A program made the translations under genes and the position numbers. A DNA stretch of 64,000 bases from Nemopilema nomurai. Its lineage: Eukaryota; Cnidaria; Scyphozoa; Rhizostomeae; Rhizostomatidae. Positions within the stretch are counted from its first letter, which is position 1. Each line of letters starts with the position of its first letter. This document shows, in pieces, positions 63,390-64,000 of the stretch. The notes under the pieces were generated by a model. It saw only the letters and a list, made by a program, of their open reading frames with translations. It did not search any database and was not told where the DNA came from. Location of the stretch: assembly GCA_003864495.1 (NCBI GenBank), contig ML133401.1:1949373-2013372 (forward strand), given 5' to 3'.

Positions 63390-64000
63390 AACTGATGACG
63401 TCACAATGGCGCCAAGTACGAAGAAATGACACAATGACACGTTATGGATAATCGTGGTCATCGTCATACAATCACTAGAAAAACTGGGTCCATGGCACGG
63501 GCTACAAAAGGGGCCGATGGGCAGCAAAGGGATGGACAGCAAAGGTTCGTTGATTCTTAAACGATCAGAAAATCAGGTGATTGGTATGAAAAACATTACT
63601 CGTGGTGATTGGCTTTTTCTAGGAGATGAGATTCCAAGGGGGCATTTGGGGGTTGGGTAGCTGGGTTTTGCATTATAGGCCCAGACATTAAGCAGCTGGC
63701 AAACATTGTTCAACGCAGAGGTTAAGGGGCGGCTGACCTCACTGGCAAAAGCCATAAACTAGGGTCTAGAAACCACGCACCATAAGGTGCCTTATCTGAG
63801 GGCGGGGCTATAAAGCACTTGGCTCGCGCAATATCCCATGCAATGAGTGTTAAGGAATAACAAAACAACGAAAACACTTTAACAGGTAGTAATGGGCCAG
63901 TGGATTAGATTGCGAGAAAATTTCTATGCGTCGCAAAACCTCAAGAGCAAATTGGATTCACTTTAAGAATAAAAAACAGGTTTCTCTTTACAAATAGCCC
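63390..64000 (-). other. Remaining intronic sequence of the RING-ligase gene
   Basis: No RING N-terminal half, other exon, RNA gene or repeat was recognised on either strand up to the window edge. TGATGACGTCA at 63393-63403 is a perfect CRE-type palindrome but has no gene start near it. Confidence 0.5.

Overview
The window looks like nuclear DNA of an invertebrate animal. It has intron-rich protein genes with GT-AG introns, an intron-containing nuclear tRNA-Leu, a Vang-like planar-polarity gene (an animal family), a BEL/Pao retrotransposon, MITEs and a long satellite. The base composition is AT-rich. A cnidarian or similar early-branching or marine invertebrate would fit, but that assignment is inference. 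The sequence contains one assembly gap of 773 N.

Layout. Positions 1-25730 are a tandem satellite with a 138-141 bp monomer, about 27 copies to the left and about 107 to the right. It is interrupted by a nearly intact BEL/Pao LTR retrotransposon (3758-10029), a 14-base unexplained flank and the gap (10044-10816). From about 25.7 kb the DNA is unique. A complete minus-strand TBC1D23 orthologue runs from 45036 down to 27785. I reconstruct it as 18 exons totalling 2040 nt (679 aa); it was assembled by hand from splice sites, phase and similarity. Its introns hold a same-strand tRNA-Leu(CAA) gene with its own intron, a non-LTR reverse-transcriptase scrap, a CAA microsatellite and one plus-strand exon-like segment. 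Positions 45-55 kb are intergenic, with two adjacent small MITEs near 51.1-51.5 kb. A single-exon, complete Vang-like (Strabismus) gene lies at 55802-57229 on the minus strand. A further intergenic stretch follows. At 62566-62655 is the last coding exon of a DZIP3-like RING E3 ligase, also minus strand, whose upstream exons lie beyond the right edge. A MITE with three internal 179-bp repeats (62708-63389) sits in its last intron, about 50 bp from the splice acceptor.

Functional reading. The three protein genes share a strand but are unrelated in pathway. TBC1D23 is an endosome-to-Golgi vesicle-capture adaptor, Vang-like a planar-cell-polarity membrane protein, and the third a ubiquitin ligase. 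No gene cluster or novel operon-like system is visible. The most unusual material is the satellite: monomers carry a fixed hairpin, and nearly all length variation falls at one short seam. The retrotransposon that landed in it has near-identical LTRs but mismatched flanks.
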